Origin: Gammaproteobacteria bacterium
GTDB taxonomy: Bacteria > Pseudomonadota > Gammaproteobacteria > Immundisolibacterales > Immundisolibacteraceae
DNA: 12,116 nucleotides
NCBI GenBank assembly: GCA_003526065.1
Contig: DQBD01000118.1
Coordinates: 2,409 to 14,524, forward strand
Reading direction: 5' to 3'
Shown here: positions 1 through 7,614 of the stretch, in pieces
How positions within the stretch are numbered: the stretch's first letter is position 1
Layout: the number at the start of each line of letters is the position of its first letter
Translations under genes and position numbers: made by a program
Notes under the pieces: generated by a model
What the model was told of the DNA's origin: nothing
The model's database searches: none
Seen by the model: the letters and a program-made list of their open reading frames with translations, nothing else

Positions 1-347
1 GGGAGATCGTGGGAGAGGTGGCCGGCCGCCCGGCGCTGATCTTCGATGACCTCATCAGCACCGGTGGGACGCTGGCCCTGTGCGCGGAGGCGCTGCGGGG
101 GGCGGGCGCCGCCACCGTGGAAGCCGCCGCGACCCATGGCGTCTTCCCCTCCGCTGCCAACACCGCCCTGGCCGGCTCGGACCTGACGCGGCTGGTGGTG
201 TGCGACACAGTACCGCCGCTGCGGCTGACTCAGCCCGAGATCACGGCCAAGCTCACCACGTTGGACACGGCACCGTTTCTCGCCGAAGCCATCGCGCGAC
301 TGCATGAGGACAGCTCGCTGGAGGATCTGGCCGAAGGCGCGATCTGA
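1..347 (+). CDS. prs: Ribose-phosphate pyrophosphokinase (PRPP synthetase), C-terminal part, cut by the window start
   Basis: PRPP synthetase makes 5-phosphoribosyl 1-diphosphate from ribose 5-phosphate and ATP in the cytosol. Only about the last third of the usual ~310 residues is present, and the frame is open through base 1. The type I PRPP-binding loop is clear (FDDLISTGGTL, bases ~42-74). It is followed by the family's ATHGVF segment, a VVCDT strand and the closing LAEAIARLHEDSSLEDL helix, in the same order as the E. coli enzyme. The stop TGA lies 6 nt from the stop of the convergent kinase-fold gene, so the two transcripts probably run into each other. The neighbouring pncA-pncB operon consumes PRPP, which suggests this copy may serve NAD salvage; that link is inference. 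Another phosphoribosyltransferase-fold protein is a less likely alternative. Confidence 0.88.
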   Translation, partial: EIVGEVAGRPALIFDDLISTGGTLALCAEALRGAGAATVEAAATHGVFPSAANTALAGSDLTRLVVCDTVPPLRLTQPEITAKLTTLDTAPFLAEAIARLHEDSSLEDLAEGAI

Positions 348-353
348 CGCGTC

Positions 354-1403
354 TCAAGGTCCGGCAGCGATGGTCAGATAGGTCTCGAGCCGTGTCCGCC
401 ATTTCGCGGGACGGTCGTGCGGCAGGTCGATCAGATGCCACAGGGCCAGCTTGGCGCGCACCAAGGCCCGATAGCGCTGGTAGAACCGCACCAGTTCCGC
501 TGGCGGATCGTCCTCGCAGCAGGCGCCATAGGCCGCCAGCAATCCTTCCAGCGTACCCGGCTGCCCCAGCCTGGCGCACTCCAGGCCGAGATAGGCCAGC
601 TCATCCACGGCATCGAGCATGCGCAGCTCGCGGCTGAATTCCAGGCAGTCGAAGATCACCGGCGGTTCGAGGCAGCAGACATGCTCGGGACGCAGATCCC
701 CATGCCCCTCGATGATCCGCCCGGCACTCGCCCGCTCGGCCAACAGCAAGCCCCGGCGGTTGAGGAATTCCCGCTGACGCCGCAGGGCAGCCGACAGCCG
801 CTCGGCATCCACCCATTCCGGTGCCGTGGCCAGGATCGCCCCTTCGCCGTCGATGGTCCGGCGCAGTCCCTCGACATAGACACCCGGATTCAGCGGAAGC
901 GCCGGCTGCGCCCGATAGAAGTCACCCAGATGCACCCCGATGCCTTCGACAACGGCATCGTCGAGACGACCATCGCCAATCAGGCGATCCAGCATCCGTG
1001 CCGCCGGTAGCCGGTGCATGCCCACCAGCCAGTCCACCACGTGCGCGGGATCAAGCGGACCATCCGTCGGAGAGGCCACCACCGGACCGACTCGCAAACC
1101 GCTACGATCACAGATGAGCGGCAACAGACCCGTGTAGACGGTCGGAGCCAGGCGCCGGTTCAGATGTAGTTCGAGCGTGGCATTGCGCCCACGCGCCGCC
1201 ACGCTCGTGAGATCGATCATCCGGCTGCGCAGCGGCTTTTTGAGCTTGTAGGCGCCCACGTTGGTGAGAAAAACCCAAGAAGATCGGGTCTCGACCACCT
1301 GCACGGGTGCCGAGTCATCCTCGCTCAGTACCCCACCTTGGCACAGGAAAGCGCGCTTTTCCGCCGGAGAGACCGCAAGGGCATCGCCGGCGCCGGCTTT
1401 CAT
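354..1403 (-). CDS. COG2187-type aminoglycoside phosphotransferase/kinase-fold protein, 349 aa
   Basis: This is a kinase-fold protein of unknown substrate. Visible landmarks are an N-terminal lysine-rich strand (YKLKKPL, residues 52-58), an RNRRLAP-like segment (LNRRLAPTVY, 81-90), a Brenner-type catalytic loop HGDLRPEH (234-241, catalytic Asp236) and a metal-binding Asp in IFDCLEF (Asp252). The Asn usual at the end of HGDxxxxN is His241, which from memory is typical of COG2187. Longer COG2187 members carry a C-terminal P-loop kinase domain; this one ends after the phosphotransferase-like domain. ATG 1401-1403 overlaps the pncB stop by 4 nt (ATGA), so translation is probably coupled to pncB. 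A role in NAD or nucleotide metabolism is only suggested by this coupling. It need not act on aminoglycosides. Confidence 0.82.
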   Translation of the reverse strand: MKAGAGDALAVSPAEKRAFLCQGGVLSEDDSAPVQVVETRSSWVFLTNVGAYKLKKPLRSRMIDLTSVAARGRNATLELHLNRRLAPTVYTGLLPLICDRSGLRVGPVVASPTDGPLDPAHVVDWLVGMHRLPAARMLDRLIGDGRLDDAVVEGIGVHLGDFYRAQPALPLNPGVYVEGLRRTIDGEGAILATAPEWVDAERLSAALRRQREFLNRRGLLLAERASAGRIIEGHGDLRPEHVCCLEPPVIFDCLEFSRELRMLDAVDELAYLGLECARLGQPGTLEGLLAAYGACCEDDPPAELVRFYQRYRALVRAKLALWHLIDLPHDRPAKWRTRLETYLTIAAGP

Positions 1404-2743
1404 GTGTCCTCGCTATGCAGCTGCTGGAAACGCGACTGGGCGGCGAGCAGCGCCTGGCTCACCGCCACCGGATAGGGCTGCGCCGCATCGGACAGGCTCT
1501 GCAGCCGGGCGGGGAGCCGGTCCAGCCCGGCCGCCAGGTGTGCACGGGATGCAGACAATCCGGGACTGGCGCTGGGCAGGCGACAACCCTTTCGCATCAC
1601 ACAGTGCAGCAGGGGTTCACCCATCACAGCTTCATCGCGGCGCGCGATGACATCGCCGATTGCCGAGTTGCCTTCCATGATGCGATAGACCTGTTTGGGA
1701 CCCGGCAAGCTGACCTTGCCCGGCGACAGCTTGCCGCAGTCGCGTCCGTCGTAGGCCACCAGCTTGTAGGCGGCGTCCAGGTACGGCCGGTCGGCCGCCA
1801 CGTCCACCGTGGTGCCGACACCGAAGCCGTCGATGGGCGCGCCATCCGCCAGCAGGGCGGCGATTGCATGCTCGTCCAGACCACCGCTGGCCATGATGCG
1901 CACCTGCGACATGCCGGCCTCGTCCAGCAACGCGCGCGCCGCCCTGGCCAGGGCGGCGAGGTCGCCGGAATCCAGCCGCACCGCGCTCACCTGAAAGCGA
2001 TCGCCCAGCCGTCGGGCGAGATCGATGACCTGCCGCACGCCGTCCAGCGTGTCATAGGTGTCCACCAGCAGCGTGGTACCGGGAAATTCGGCGACAAAGC
2101 GGGCAAACGACTCCGCCTCGCTGGCATGCGCCTGCACGTAGCTGTGCGCCACGGTGCCGGCCACCGGAATGCCGTAGCGGCGACCGGCCTCGACGTTGGA
2201 GGTGCCGTGATAGCCAACGATATGGAGCGCCCGCGCGCAGGCAATGGCCGCATCCACCCCGTGCGCGCGCCGGGCGCCGAAATCCACCACCGCCCGCCCC
2301 TGCGCCGCCTGCGTCACCCGCACACCCTTGCTGGCCACCAGCGTCGGGTAGTGCAGGAGGTTGAGCACCGCGGTTTCCACGAATTGCGCCTCGGGCATGG
2401 GCGCCTCGACCGTCAACAGCGGCTCATGCGCGAACGCCGGCGTGCCCTCGGCCATGGCATACACGGTGCCGGTGAAGCGCAGTGCCCGCAAATACTCCAG
2501 AAAGTCCGGCCGGAAGCGGCCCAGACTGCGCAGATAGTCGATGTCCTGCCCGCTGACCGCGAACGACTCCAGGTAATCCAGCACCTGTTCCAGCCCGCAG
2601 GCCAGCAGAAAATTGCGCTTCGGCAACGTGCGGGCGAACACATCGAACACGGCGGGACCGGTCATGCCCTCGGCCCGGTAGGCCTGGAGCATGGTCAACT
2701 CGTACAAGTCGGTGAACAGTGCCGGTACGCGGGATGCCGTCAT
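1400..2743 (-). CDS. pncB: Nicotinate phosphoribosyltransferase, 447 aa
   Basis: The enzyme joins nicotinate to PRPP, with ATP hydrolysis, to give nicotinate mononucleotide in the Preiss-Handler NAD salvage route. The N-terminus has the family signature FTDLYELTMLQAY (residues 10-22). Other landmarks are DFGARR (154-159), GTSN (180-183), the probable phosphorylated His200 in GTVAHSYVQAH, RLDSGDL (256-262), ASGGLDE (285-291) and the phosphate-binding GFGVGT (306-311). The frame is open to 2803, but ATG 2741-2743 is chosen because it starts just before the conserved block and has a GAGG site about 6 nt upstream. Length fits the shorter NAPRTase group. It lies 80 nt after pncA, whose product supplies nicotinate, and overlaps the downstream kinase-fold gene by 4 nt. 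Confidence 0.93.
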   Translation of the reverse strand: MTASRVPALFTDLYELTMLQAYRAEGMTGPAVFDVFARTLPKRNFLLACGLEQVLDYLESFAVSGQDIDYLRSLGRFRPDFLEYLRALRFTGTVYAMAEGTPAFAHEPLLTVEAPMPEAQFVETAVLNLLHYPTLVASKGVRVTQAAQGRAVVDFGARRAHGVDAAIACARALHIVGYHGTSNVEAGRRYGIPVAGTVAHSYVQAHASEAESFARFVAEFPGTTLLVDTYDTLDGVRQVIDLARRLGDRFQVSAVRLDSGDLAALARAARALLDEAGMSQVRIMASGGLDEHAIAALLADGAPIDGFGVGTTVDVAADRPYLDAAYKLVAYDGRDCGKLSPGKVSLPGPKQVYRIMEGNSAIGDVIARRDEAVMGEPLLHCVMRKGCRLPSASPGLSASRAHLAAGLDRLPARLQSLSDAAQPYPVAVSQALLAAQSRFQQLHSEDT

Positions 2744-2792
2744 GCTGGGCCTCGCTGTCGACTGCCGATGACCCGCTTCATTCTCCGCCTTG

Positions 2793-2813
2793 CGGCACGA
2801 CACGCCAGTGCCG
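2793..2813 (-). other. Small hairpin in the pncA-pncB spacer
   Basis: CGGCAC (2793-2798) and GTGCCG (2808-2813) form a 6-bp stem with a 9-nt loop, 10 nt after the pncA stop on the minus strand. There is no T-run after it, so it is unlikely to be a full terminator. It could be a processing or stability element in the 80-nt spacer. A chance hairpin in GC-rich DNA is also possible. Confidence 0.25.
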
Positions 2814-2823
2814 GCGCCTCAAC

Positions 2824-3405
2824 TCATTCCAGCGCCGCTCCGGCTGCCTCCAGCTCCGCCAGCGCCCGATCACCGTCCCCGGGCTTCACGTCCACCGCCC
2901 GCACCGCCGCGCGCAGCAACACCACCCGATAACCAAGCCGCAGCGCGTCCAGGCCTGTGGCGCGCACGCAGTAATCCGTTGCCAGTCCGGCGAGCACCAG
3001 CGTACGCACCCCACGCGCGGACAGCAGGCCGTGCAGCTCCGTGTCGTGCTGCGTGCCGTCGGCCGGATCACGCACGCAGAACCCGGAATACCCATCCTCG
3101 CCGCCACGGCCCTTGGACACCACCGGCCCGACCACGGTCAACCGCGGATGCAGGGCCGCGCCCCAGGTATCGCGCACGCAATGCACCGGCCAGACGCCTC
3201 CGTCCGGCTTGAAGTGTGGGGTGCGCGGTGGATGCCAGTCGCGGGTGTAGACCACCGTCGCACCCGCCGCCTGGGCCGCGCCGATCTGGACGTTGATCAC
3301 CGGCACCACGGCCTCGCCCTGCGGCACGTACAGACTGCCGGCGGGATCGGCAAAGTCGTTTTGCATGTCGATGACCAGCAGCGCCGTTCGCGTGTCGTAC
3401 TGCAT
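2824..3405 (-). CDS. pncA: Nicotinamidase (isochorismatase-family hydrolase), 193 aa
   Basis: The enzyme hydrolyses nicotinamide to nicotinate and ammonia, the first step of bacterial NAD salvage. The catalytic triad of the family is visible: Asp13 in VIDMQNDF, Lys98 in VSKGRG and Cys146 in LATDYCV. The metal-binding set is also visible: Asp56 and His58 in TRDWHP, and His64 in TPHF. WPVHCV (72-77) and the DGYSGF segment (104-109) are also typical of PncA. Length is close to the usual 180-215 aa. ATG 3403-3405 is supported by a strong GGAGAGG site about 6 nt upstream. It is the first gene of a leftward operon with pncB. A perfect 15-bp palindrome sits 12 nt upstream of the start codon, where it could act as an operator or leader hairpin. 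Confidence 0.93.
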   Translation of the reverse strand: MQYDTRTALLVIDMQNDFADPAGSLYVPQGEAVVPVINVQIGAAQAAGATVVYTRDWHPPRTPHFKPDGGVWPVHCVRDTWGAALHPRLTVVGPVVSKGRGGEDGYSGFCVRDPADGTQHDTELHGLLSARGVRTLVLAGLATDYCVRATGLDALRLGYRVVLLRAAVRAVDVKPGDGDRALAELEAAGAALE

Positions 3406-3417
3406 GAGCCCTCTCCA

Positions 3418-3432
3418 TCTGCGGTCCGCAGA
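3418..3432. promoter_or_regulatory. 15-bp perfect palindrome upstream of pncA
   Basis: TCTGCGG-T-CCGCAGA is a perfect inverted repeat with 7-bp arms and a 1-nt centre, immediately upstream of the pncA Shine-Dalgarno region. An overlapping, mutually exclusive hairpin GCGGTC-CGCA-GACCGC (3421-3436) shares its bases. Its position in the 153-bp divergent spacer between pncA and the CBS gene suggests an operator or 5' leader structure. It does not resemble the AT-rich NrtR-type sites I know, so no regulator is assigned. Confidence 0.4.
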
Positions 3433-3453
3433 CCGCCCGCTCCGTTACAGCAT

Positions 3454-3476
3454 GCCTGCGAATGAACTCGCATGGC
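3454..3476. promoter_or_regulatory. Imperfect inverted repeat in the pncA/CBS divergent spacer
   Basis: GCC-TGCGA (3454-3461) and TCGCA-T-GGC (3468-3476) pair over 8 bp with one bulged T, around a 6-nt centre. This is a second dyad in the same spacer as the pncA palindrome. It could be an operator for either gene. I cannot place convincing -35/-10 boxes around it. Confidence 0.25.
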
Positions 3477-3558
3477 GCACATTCCGTTTGATGCCGATCA
3501 TGGCTGCGGCCTGCGGCGGCACCCAAGATGCAGTGACACCCCAGCAGGAGAAACCACC

Positions 3559-4011
3559 ATGCCCATTTCCGAGATCTGCAGCCGTGGCGTGGTCATCGTC
3601 GGGCCGAACGACTCCCTGCGCACCGTGGCCGAGCTGATGCGTCAGCACCACGTCGGCAGCGTGGTGGTGACCCGCGACCAGGACGCCGTGTGCGTGCCGG
3701 TCGGCATCATTACGGACCGTGACATCGTGCTGGCGCTGATCGCCAAGGACGTGCCCCCGGAGGCCGTCAGCGCCGGCGACGTCATGAGCGAACCGCTGGA
3801 AACCATCGACGAGACCGACGAGGTGTGGACCGCGCTCGAGCGCATGCGCAGCCGTGGCCTGCGCCGCCTGCCGGTGGTCGGCAGGCGCGGTGGACTGGTC
3901 GGCATCATCAGCGCCGACGACCTGCTCCAGCTGGTAGCCGAGGAACTCACCAACCTGGCACGCATCATCAACCGCGAACAGCGACGGGAAAGCACCGTCC
4001 GCAGCGGCTGA
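3559..4011 (+). CDS. Stand-alone CBS-pair protein, 150 aa
   Basis: The protein consists of two CBS domains and nothing else, so it probably senses an adenine nucleotide or similar ligand and acts on a partner. CBS1 spans about residues 8-62 with the VGIITDRDIV motif (48-57). CBS2 spans about 72-130 with DVMSEPLETI (74-83) and LVGIISADDLL (113-123). A basic helix (LARIINREQRR, 133-143) ends it. The frame extends up to 3472, but ATG 3559 is chosen because GGAG lies 8 nt upstream and the conserved domain begins directly after it. It is divergent from pncA, with 153 nt between them. Its stop is followed by a strong hairpin. Similar proteins are often labelled IMP dehydrogenase-like or signal-transduction CBS proteins, without proof. 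Partner unknown. Confidence 0.88.
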   Translation: MPISEICSRGVVIVGPNDSLRTVAELMRQHHVGSVVVTRDQDAVCVPVGIITDRDIVLALIAKDVPPEAVSAGDVMSEPLETIDETDEVWTALERMRSRGLRRLPVVGRRGGLVGIISADDLLQLVAEELTNLARIINREQRRESTVRSG

Positions 4012-4025
4012 CCGGCCGGCGGATC

Positions 4026-4057
4026 GTCGGGGGGAGGCTCGAAGCCTGCCCCCCGAC
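4026..4057. terminator. Strong hairpin between convergent genes, likely bidirectional terminator
   Basis: GTCGGGGGG-AGGCT (4026-4039), loop CGA, AGCCT (4043-4047), a bulged G, then CCCCCCGAC (4049-4057) form a 14-bp stem. It lies between the CBS stop (4011) and the lyase stop (4063), so it would serve both transcripts. No T-run follows on either strand, so termination efficiency is uncertain. Confidence 0.6.
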
Positions 4058-4062
4058 ACCCC

Positions 4063-5037
4063 TCAGACGATGCCCAGCTCCTGCATGCGTCCGCGGATCC
4101 ATTCCTTCTTTTCCGGCGCCACCTGGCGGATGGGCGAACGCATCACGCCGCCGGCCAGGCCCAGCACCTCGTAGCAGACCTTCAGGTTGCCCAGCGTGGT
4201 GGCGTAGGTGAAGTTGCCGGACAGCGGCGCGAACATGATCTCGTCGTAGAAATCGCGCAGCGGCTGCAGCTGCTGGGAGATGGCGTAGGCCTCGTCCCAC
4301 TGGCCGGCGCGTGCCAGTGCCGTGTACTGCTCCAGCAGGCCGCGCTTTTTGCCGTACAGGATGTGCGCGAAGGCGCCGTAGATGACCTGTCCGCCGGCGC
4401 GCAGGTCGTTCAGCCAGTGGTTCTCGAACGGGTCCGAGACGATGAAGTCGTCGCCCACCATGCGCCGCAGCTTGACGCTGTCGTCGTGGTTCATGCTGCC
4501 CTGCTTCATGCCGACGTAGCTCGGAATCTCGGACAGGCGCCGCGACAGGTCCAGGCTGATCAGGTGCCCGGCCACCATGGAGCGGTAGAACAGCAGCGCC
4601 ATGTTGGAGTGGTCGGCCAGGTACTTGAAGTAGTCGTAGATTTCCTGGTCCGAGCGCAGCTGGACGATGGGCGTGATGACTTCCGCCGCCACGTAGCCGA
4701 GCTTCTCGACGAAGTTCAGCTTTTCCATCGCCTGATGGACGCTCTGGTCGAAGATGATGGTGTGCAGCGGAATGCGGCCGGCAGCGGCCTCGGCCACCAC
4801 CTGGTGGTAGCGCATCCACTCGCTGACCGAGGTGTTCCAGCACTCGGCGACGAAGCCGCCCATCACCAGCCCGCTCTCGCCGATGTCGATCAGGTATTCG
4901 ACGTTGCGGCGCAGGCCGTCCTCGTCGAGGCTGTCGTCCGGCTTGAAGGGGGTACACGGGCAGTCGTACCAGTCGCGGATGGTCGCCTTGGCCCAGGCCT
5001 TGGCTTCGGATTTTGTGAACGGCAGCTTGCTGGCCAT
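4063..5037 (-). CDS. DapA-family (class I aldolase) lyase, atypical, 324 aa
   Basis: This belongs to the dihydrodipicolinate synthase/N-acetylneuraminate lyase superfamily of Schiff-base TIM barrels. The Schiff-base lysine is probably Lys178 in YVGMKQGS, and the catalytic tyrosine Tyr151 in LLFYRS. CTPF (28-31) matches the usual TPF near the N-terminus. The GTTGE loop of true DapA is replaced by GGFVAECWNTS (60-70): the Glu is kept but the Thr pair is gone. With about 30 extra residues over DapA, this argues against lysine biosynthesis. It more likely cleaves or forms a 2-oxo acid in catabolism. ATG 5035-5037 has AGGAG 8 nt upstream. It is last in the leftward operon, 24 nt after the DUF1330 gene. 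Confidence 0.85.
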   Translation of the reverse strand: MASKLPFTKSEAKAWAKATIRDWYDCPCTPFKPDDSLDEDGLRRNVEYLIDIGESGLVMGGFVAECWNTSVSEWMRYHQVVAEAAAGRIPLHTIIFDQSVHQAMEKLNFVEKLGYVAAEVITPIVQLRSDQEIYDYFKYLADHSNMALLFYRSMVAGHLISLDLSRRLSEIPSYVGMKQGSMNHDDSVKLRRMVGDDFIVSDPFENHWLNDLRAGGQVIYGAFAHILYGKKRGLLEQYTALARAGQWDEAYAISQQLQPLRDFYDEIMFAPLSGNFTYATTLGNLKVCYEVLGLAGGVMRSPIRQVAPEKKEWIRGRMQELGIV

Positions 5038-5061
5038 GGTCTTTACTCCTTGAAACGGGGG

Positions 5062-5346
5062 TTACATGGCATCGACGACGATCAGGCTCATGTCGACCGC
5101 CTGGTCACGAATGCGCTTGAGGGGCTGATAGTCGGGATCGGCCAGCCAGGCATCCACCGCTGCCCGGTCCGGAAAGCGGAACACCACCACCGAGTCCACC
5201 GCCTCGCCGTGCAGGGTGTCCGGCGCGTTGCTGCGCCCGAGCAGTTCGCCGCCGTGGCGGCGCACGATGGGCCCGGCACCCTTGCGGTACTCGGCCAGCA
5301 AATCCCAGTCCTTCACGTGCTGGGTGGAGATCATGATCACGGCCAT
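5062..5346 (-). CDS. DUF1330-family small protein (dimeric alpha-beta barrel), 94 aa
   Basis: The pattern is that of the DUF1330/EthD-like ferredoxin-fold families: an N-terminal strand, a DWDLLAEYRKGAGPIVRRHGGELLGR helix-turn (13-38, described by its ends), then VVVFRFPDRAAVDAWLADP (53-71) and YQPLKRIR (73-80). These proteins usually form small dimeric barrels, and some act on intermediates of degradation pathways; most have no known role. ATG 5344-5346 has a GGGGAGG site about 7 nt upstream. It lies between the hydroxylase large subunit (18 nt upstream) and the DapA-family gene, and is almost certainly cotranscribed with both. A role as isomerase, lactonase-like or accessory protein in that pathway is possible but unproven. 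Confidence 0.85.
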   Translation of the reverse strand: MAVIMISTQHVKDWDLLAEYRKGAGPIVRRHGGELLGRSNAPDTLHGEAVDSVVVFRFPDRAAVDAWLADPDYQPLKRIRDQAVDMSLIVVDAM

Positions 5347-5364
5347 GGTGGTGCCTCCCCGGCT

Positions 5365-7614
5365 TCAGGCCGCCTGCGAACGGCGACGTTGCTGCAACAG
5401 GCCGTACACCCGCTCGGCGCTGACCGGCAGCTGCATGATGGGCGCGCCGATGGCGTCCGCCACGGCGTTGGCAATGGCCGCCGGCGCCGGCACGTTGGCG
5501 GCCTCGGCGATCGGGCCGCAGTTGAACGGCCCCGGCCCTTGCGGGCGTTCCAGCAGCACCGTGTTCAGTTCCGGAATGTCGGCGATGCACGGAATCTTGT
5601 AATCGCCCAGGTGCAGCGCCAGCGGCTGGCCGTCGTCCATGCGGTGTTCGGACATCAGCGCGAAGCCCAGGCCCATGAGCATGGCGCCCTCGATCTGGCC
5701 CTGGTGACCGACCGGGTTCACGATGGTGCCGACGTCGTGCGCGCTGGTGATGCGCCGCACGGTGACCTGGCCGGTTTCGGGGTCCACCGCCACTTCCGCC
5801 ACCTGGGCGGTGAAGTTGGTGTCCGGCTGCTCCGGGAACAGGCCGAGCTTCTGATACACCTGCGCCGTCACCGGGCCGCCACTGAGTGCGGCCAGCTCGG
5901 CCAGGGTCAGGGCACGCCCGCCGGCACTGACCTGCCCGCCTTCCCAGGCCAGCACATCCGGCGCACAGCCAAGCGCCTGCGCCGCCAGCGGCGCCAGCTT
6001 CTCGCGCAGCGCGGCGACGGCGCTCATCACCGTCTGGCCGACCGCGTAGGTGGTACGGCAGCCGCCGACGCCAAAGTCGAACGGCAGCTCGTCGGTATCG
6101 GCGATGCGGATCCGCACCTCGGCCGGCGACATGTCCAGCGCCTCGCCGACGAACTGCTGCACGGCGGTGAACGTGCCCTGCCCCGGATCGCCGATGGGCA
6201 GCACCACGGTCACCTGGCCGTCGGGCGACAGTTCCAGCGCGCAGCTGGAATCGCCCCCGACCACGCCGCGCTCGTACATGGCAATGCCGAAGCCGACGTT
6301 CGGCTCCCTGCCGCGGCGCTCGAAGTAGCCGGACTCGCGCAGCGCCGCCTCCAGCGTCTCGGCCGCGCGCACGGTGGGCCACTGCACACCGGTGGCCGAG
6401 GCATCGCCCGCCTGCAGCACGTTGCGGCGGCGGAACTGCGCCGGGTCCATGCCCAGGGCGCGGGCGATCAGGTCGAACTGCGCCTCCACGGCAAACATGG
6501 TCTGCGGGCAGCCGGGGCTGCGCATGTGTCCGCCGGGGATGGTGTTGGTGTAGACCACGGTGCTGTGGATGTCGATGGCCGGCACGCGATAGCAGCTGGC
6601 CGCCTGGTCGGCGCCGTGCAGGTTCAGGTTCGGCATCGGCTTGTAGGCGCCGTAGGCACCGCCGTTGAACTTGAGGTCCACGTGCATGGCGGTGATGGTG
6701 CCGTCGCGGCGAACGCCGGTTTTTATGTCGATGCGCGCGGCGTGACGCGCATTGGCGGCCATCAGCTCCTCGGTGTAGCTCATCACCAGCTTCACCGGCC
6801 GGCCCGCCTCGCGCGACAGCAGGTACGCCACCGGCGCCTCCATCTGCGAACCCTTGCCGCCGAAGTCGCCGCCGATGTGCAGGTTGTGCAGCCGGATGCT
6901 GGCGGCTTCCACACCAAAACAGGCCGCCAGCTGCGCGCGCAGCATGTACGGACTCTTGTTGGACGCCCACACCTCGGCCCGCCCGTCCGCCTGCACGCTG
7001 GCCAGCACGGCGTGCGGCTCGATGTAGCCGTGGTGCTCGGTCGGCGTGTGGAAGGTGTGTTCGAACACCTGGTCGGCCTGCGCGAAGCCGGCGTCGAGAT
7101 CGCCGTGCTGCCAGCGCATGTAGCCACACACGTTCGGCACCTTGGGCTCGGCCGGATGGGTGAAGGCGCCGGGGTAGGACTTCGGGTCCTCGTGCACGCG
7201 CGGGGCGTCCGGCCGCAGGGCGGCGTCCACGTCGAACACCGCCGGCAGCTCCTCGTATTCCACCTCGATCAGCGACAGGGCCTGCTCGGCCAGCTCGCGC
7301 GTCTGCGCCGCCACCGCCGCCACCCGGTCGCCGACAAAACGCACCGTGTCCACCGCCAGCACGGCGTGGTCGCGCACCGCCCGGCCGGCGTAGTACGGAT
7401 GCTCCTTGCCGGTCACCACGGCGTACACGCCAGGCAGCGCCCGCGCCGCGGAGGCATCGATGCTGACGATGCGCGCGTGCGGATACGGACTGCGCAGGAT
7501 GCGCCCCCAGGCCATGCCGGGCAGGACGTAATCGGCGGCATAGCGGGCGGCGCCGGTCACCTTGTCCGGACCTTCCATGCGGGCGGTGGGCTGGCCGACG
7601 AATTTGTGCGCCAT
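5365..7614 (-). CDS. Xanthine dehydrogenase-family hydroxylase, molybdopterin-binding large subunit, 749 aa
   Basis: This is the catalytic subunit of a three-part molybdenum hydroxylase (LMS architecture), which hydroxylates a substrate carbon with water and passes electrons through two [2Fe-2S] clusters to FAD. Landmarks are IEPHAVLA (198-205), the cofactor-binding GGDFGGKG (248-255), the active-site loop HMRSPGCPQ (363-371), GDPGQG (475-480) and a C-terminal region with AHDVGTIVNP (625-634). The probable base Glu704 lies in GPIAEA, before PAPAAIANA. The AYRCSFR loop of CO dehydrogenase is absent, so it is not CoxL. The frame runs to 7746, but ATG 7612-7614 has GAGGAG about 8 nt upstream and begins at the conserved domain. 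The [2Fe-2S] and FAD subunits are encoded divergently, across a 179-bp spacer. Substrate unknown; N-heterocycles, aldehydes and acyl-CoAs are all seen in this family. Confidence 0.93.
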   Translation of the reverse strand: MAHKFVGQPTARMEGPDKVTGAARYAADYVLPGMAWGRILRSPYPHARIVSIDASAARALPGVYAVVTGKEHPYYAGRAVRDHAVLAVDTVRFVGDRVAAVAAQTRELAEQALSLIEVEYEELPAVFDVDAALRPDAPRVHEDPKSYPGAFTHPAEPKVPNVCGYMRWQHGDLDAGFAQADQVFEHTFHTPTEHHGYIEPHAVLASVQADGRAEVWASNKSPYMLRAQLAACFGVEAASIRLHNLHIGGDFGGKGSQMEAPVAYLLSREAGRPVKLVMSYTEELMAANARHAARIDIKTGVRRDGTITAMHVDLKFNGGAYGAYKPMPNLNLHGADQAASCYRVPAIDIHSTVVYTNTIPGGHMRSPGCPQTMFAVEAQFDLIARALGMDPAQFRRRNVLQAGDASATGVQWPTVRAAETLEAALRESGYFERRGREPNVGFGIAMYERGVVGGDSSCALELSPDGQVTVVLPIGDPGQGTFTAVQQFVGEALDMSPAEVRIRIADTDELPFDFGVGGCRTTYAVGQTVMSAVAALREKLAPLAAQALGCAPDVLAWEGGQVSAGGRALTLAELAALSGGPVTAQVYQKLGLFPEQPDTNFTAQVAEVAVDPETGQVTVRRITSAHDVGTIVNPVGHQGQIEGAMLMGLGFALMSEHRMDDGQPLALHLGDYKIPCIADIPELNTVLLERPQGPGPFNCGPIAEAANVPAPAAIANAVADAIGAPIMQLPVSAERVYGLLQQRRRSQAA

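Noticed and set aside
1307..2932. A 541-codon plus-strand frame opposite pncB.
   Set aside because: It is an antisense shadow of pncB and part of the kinase-fold gene; the product is His/Arg/Gln-rich with no recognisable motif.
4063..5037. Annotating the lyase as DapA (4-hydroxy-tetrahydrodipicolinate synthase).
   Set aside because: The GTTGE threonines are missing, the protein is about 30 residues longer, and the neighbours are catabolic.
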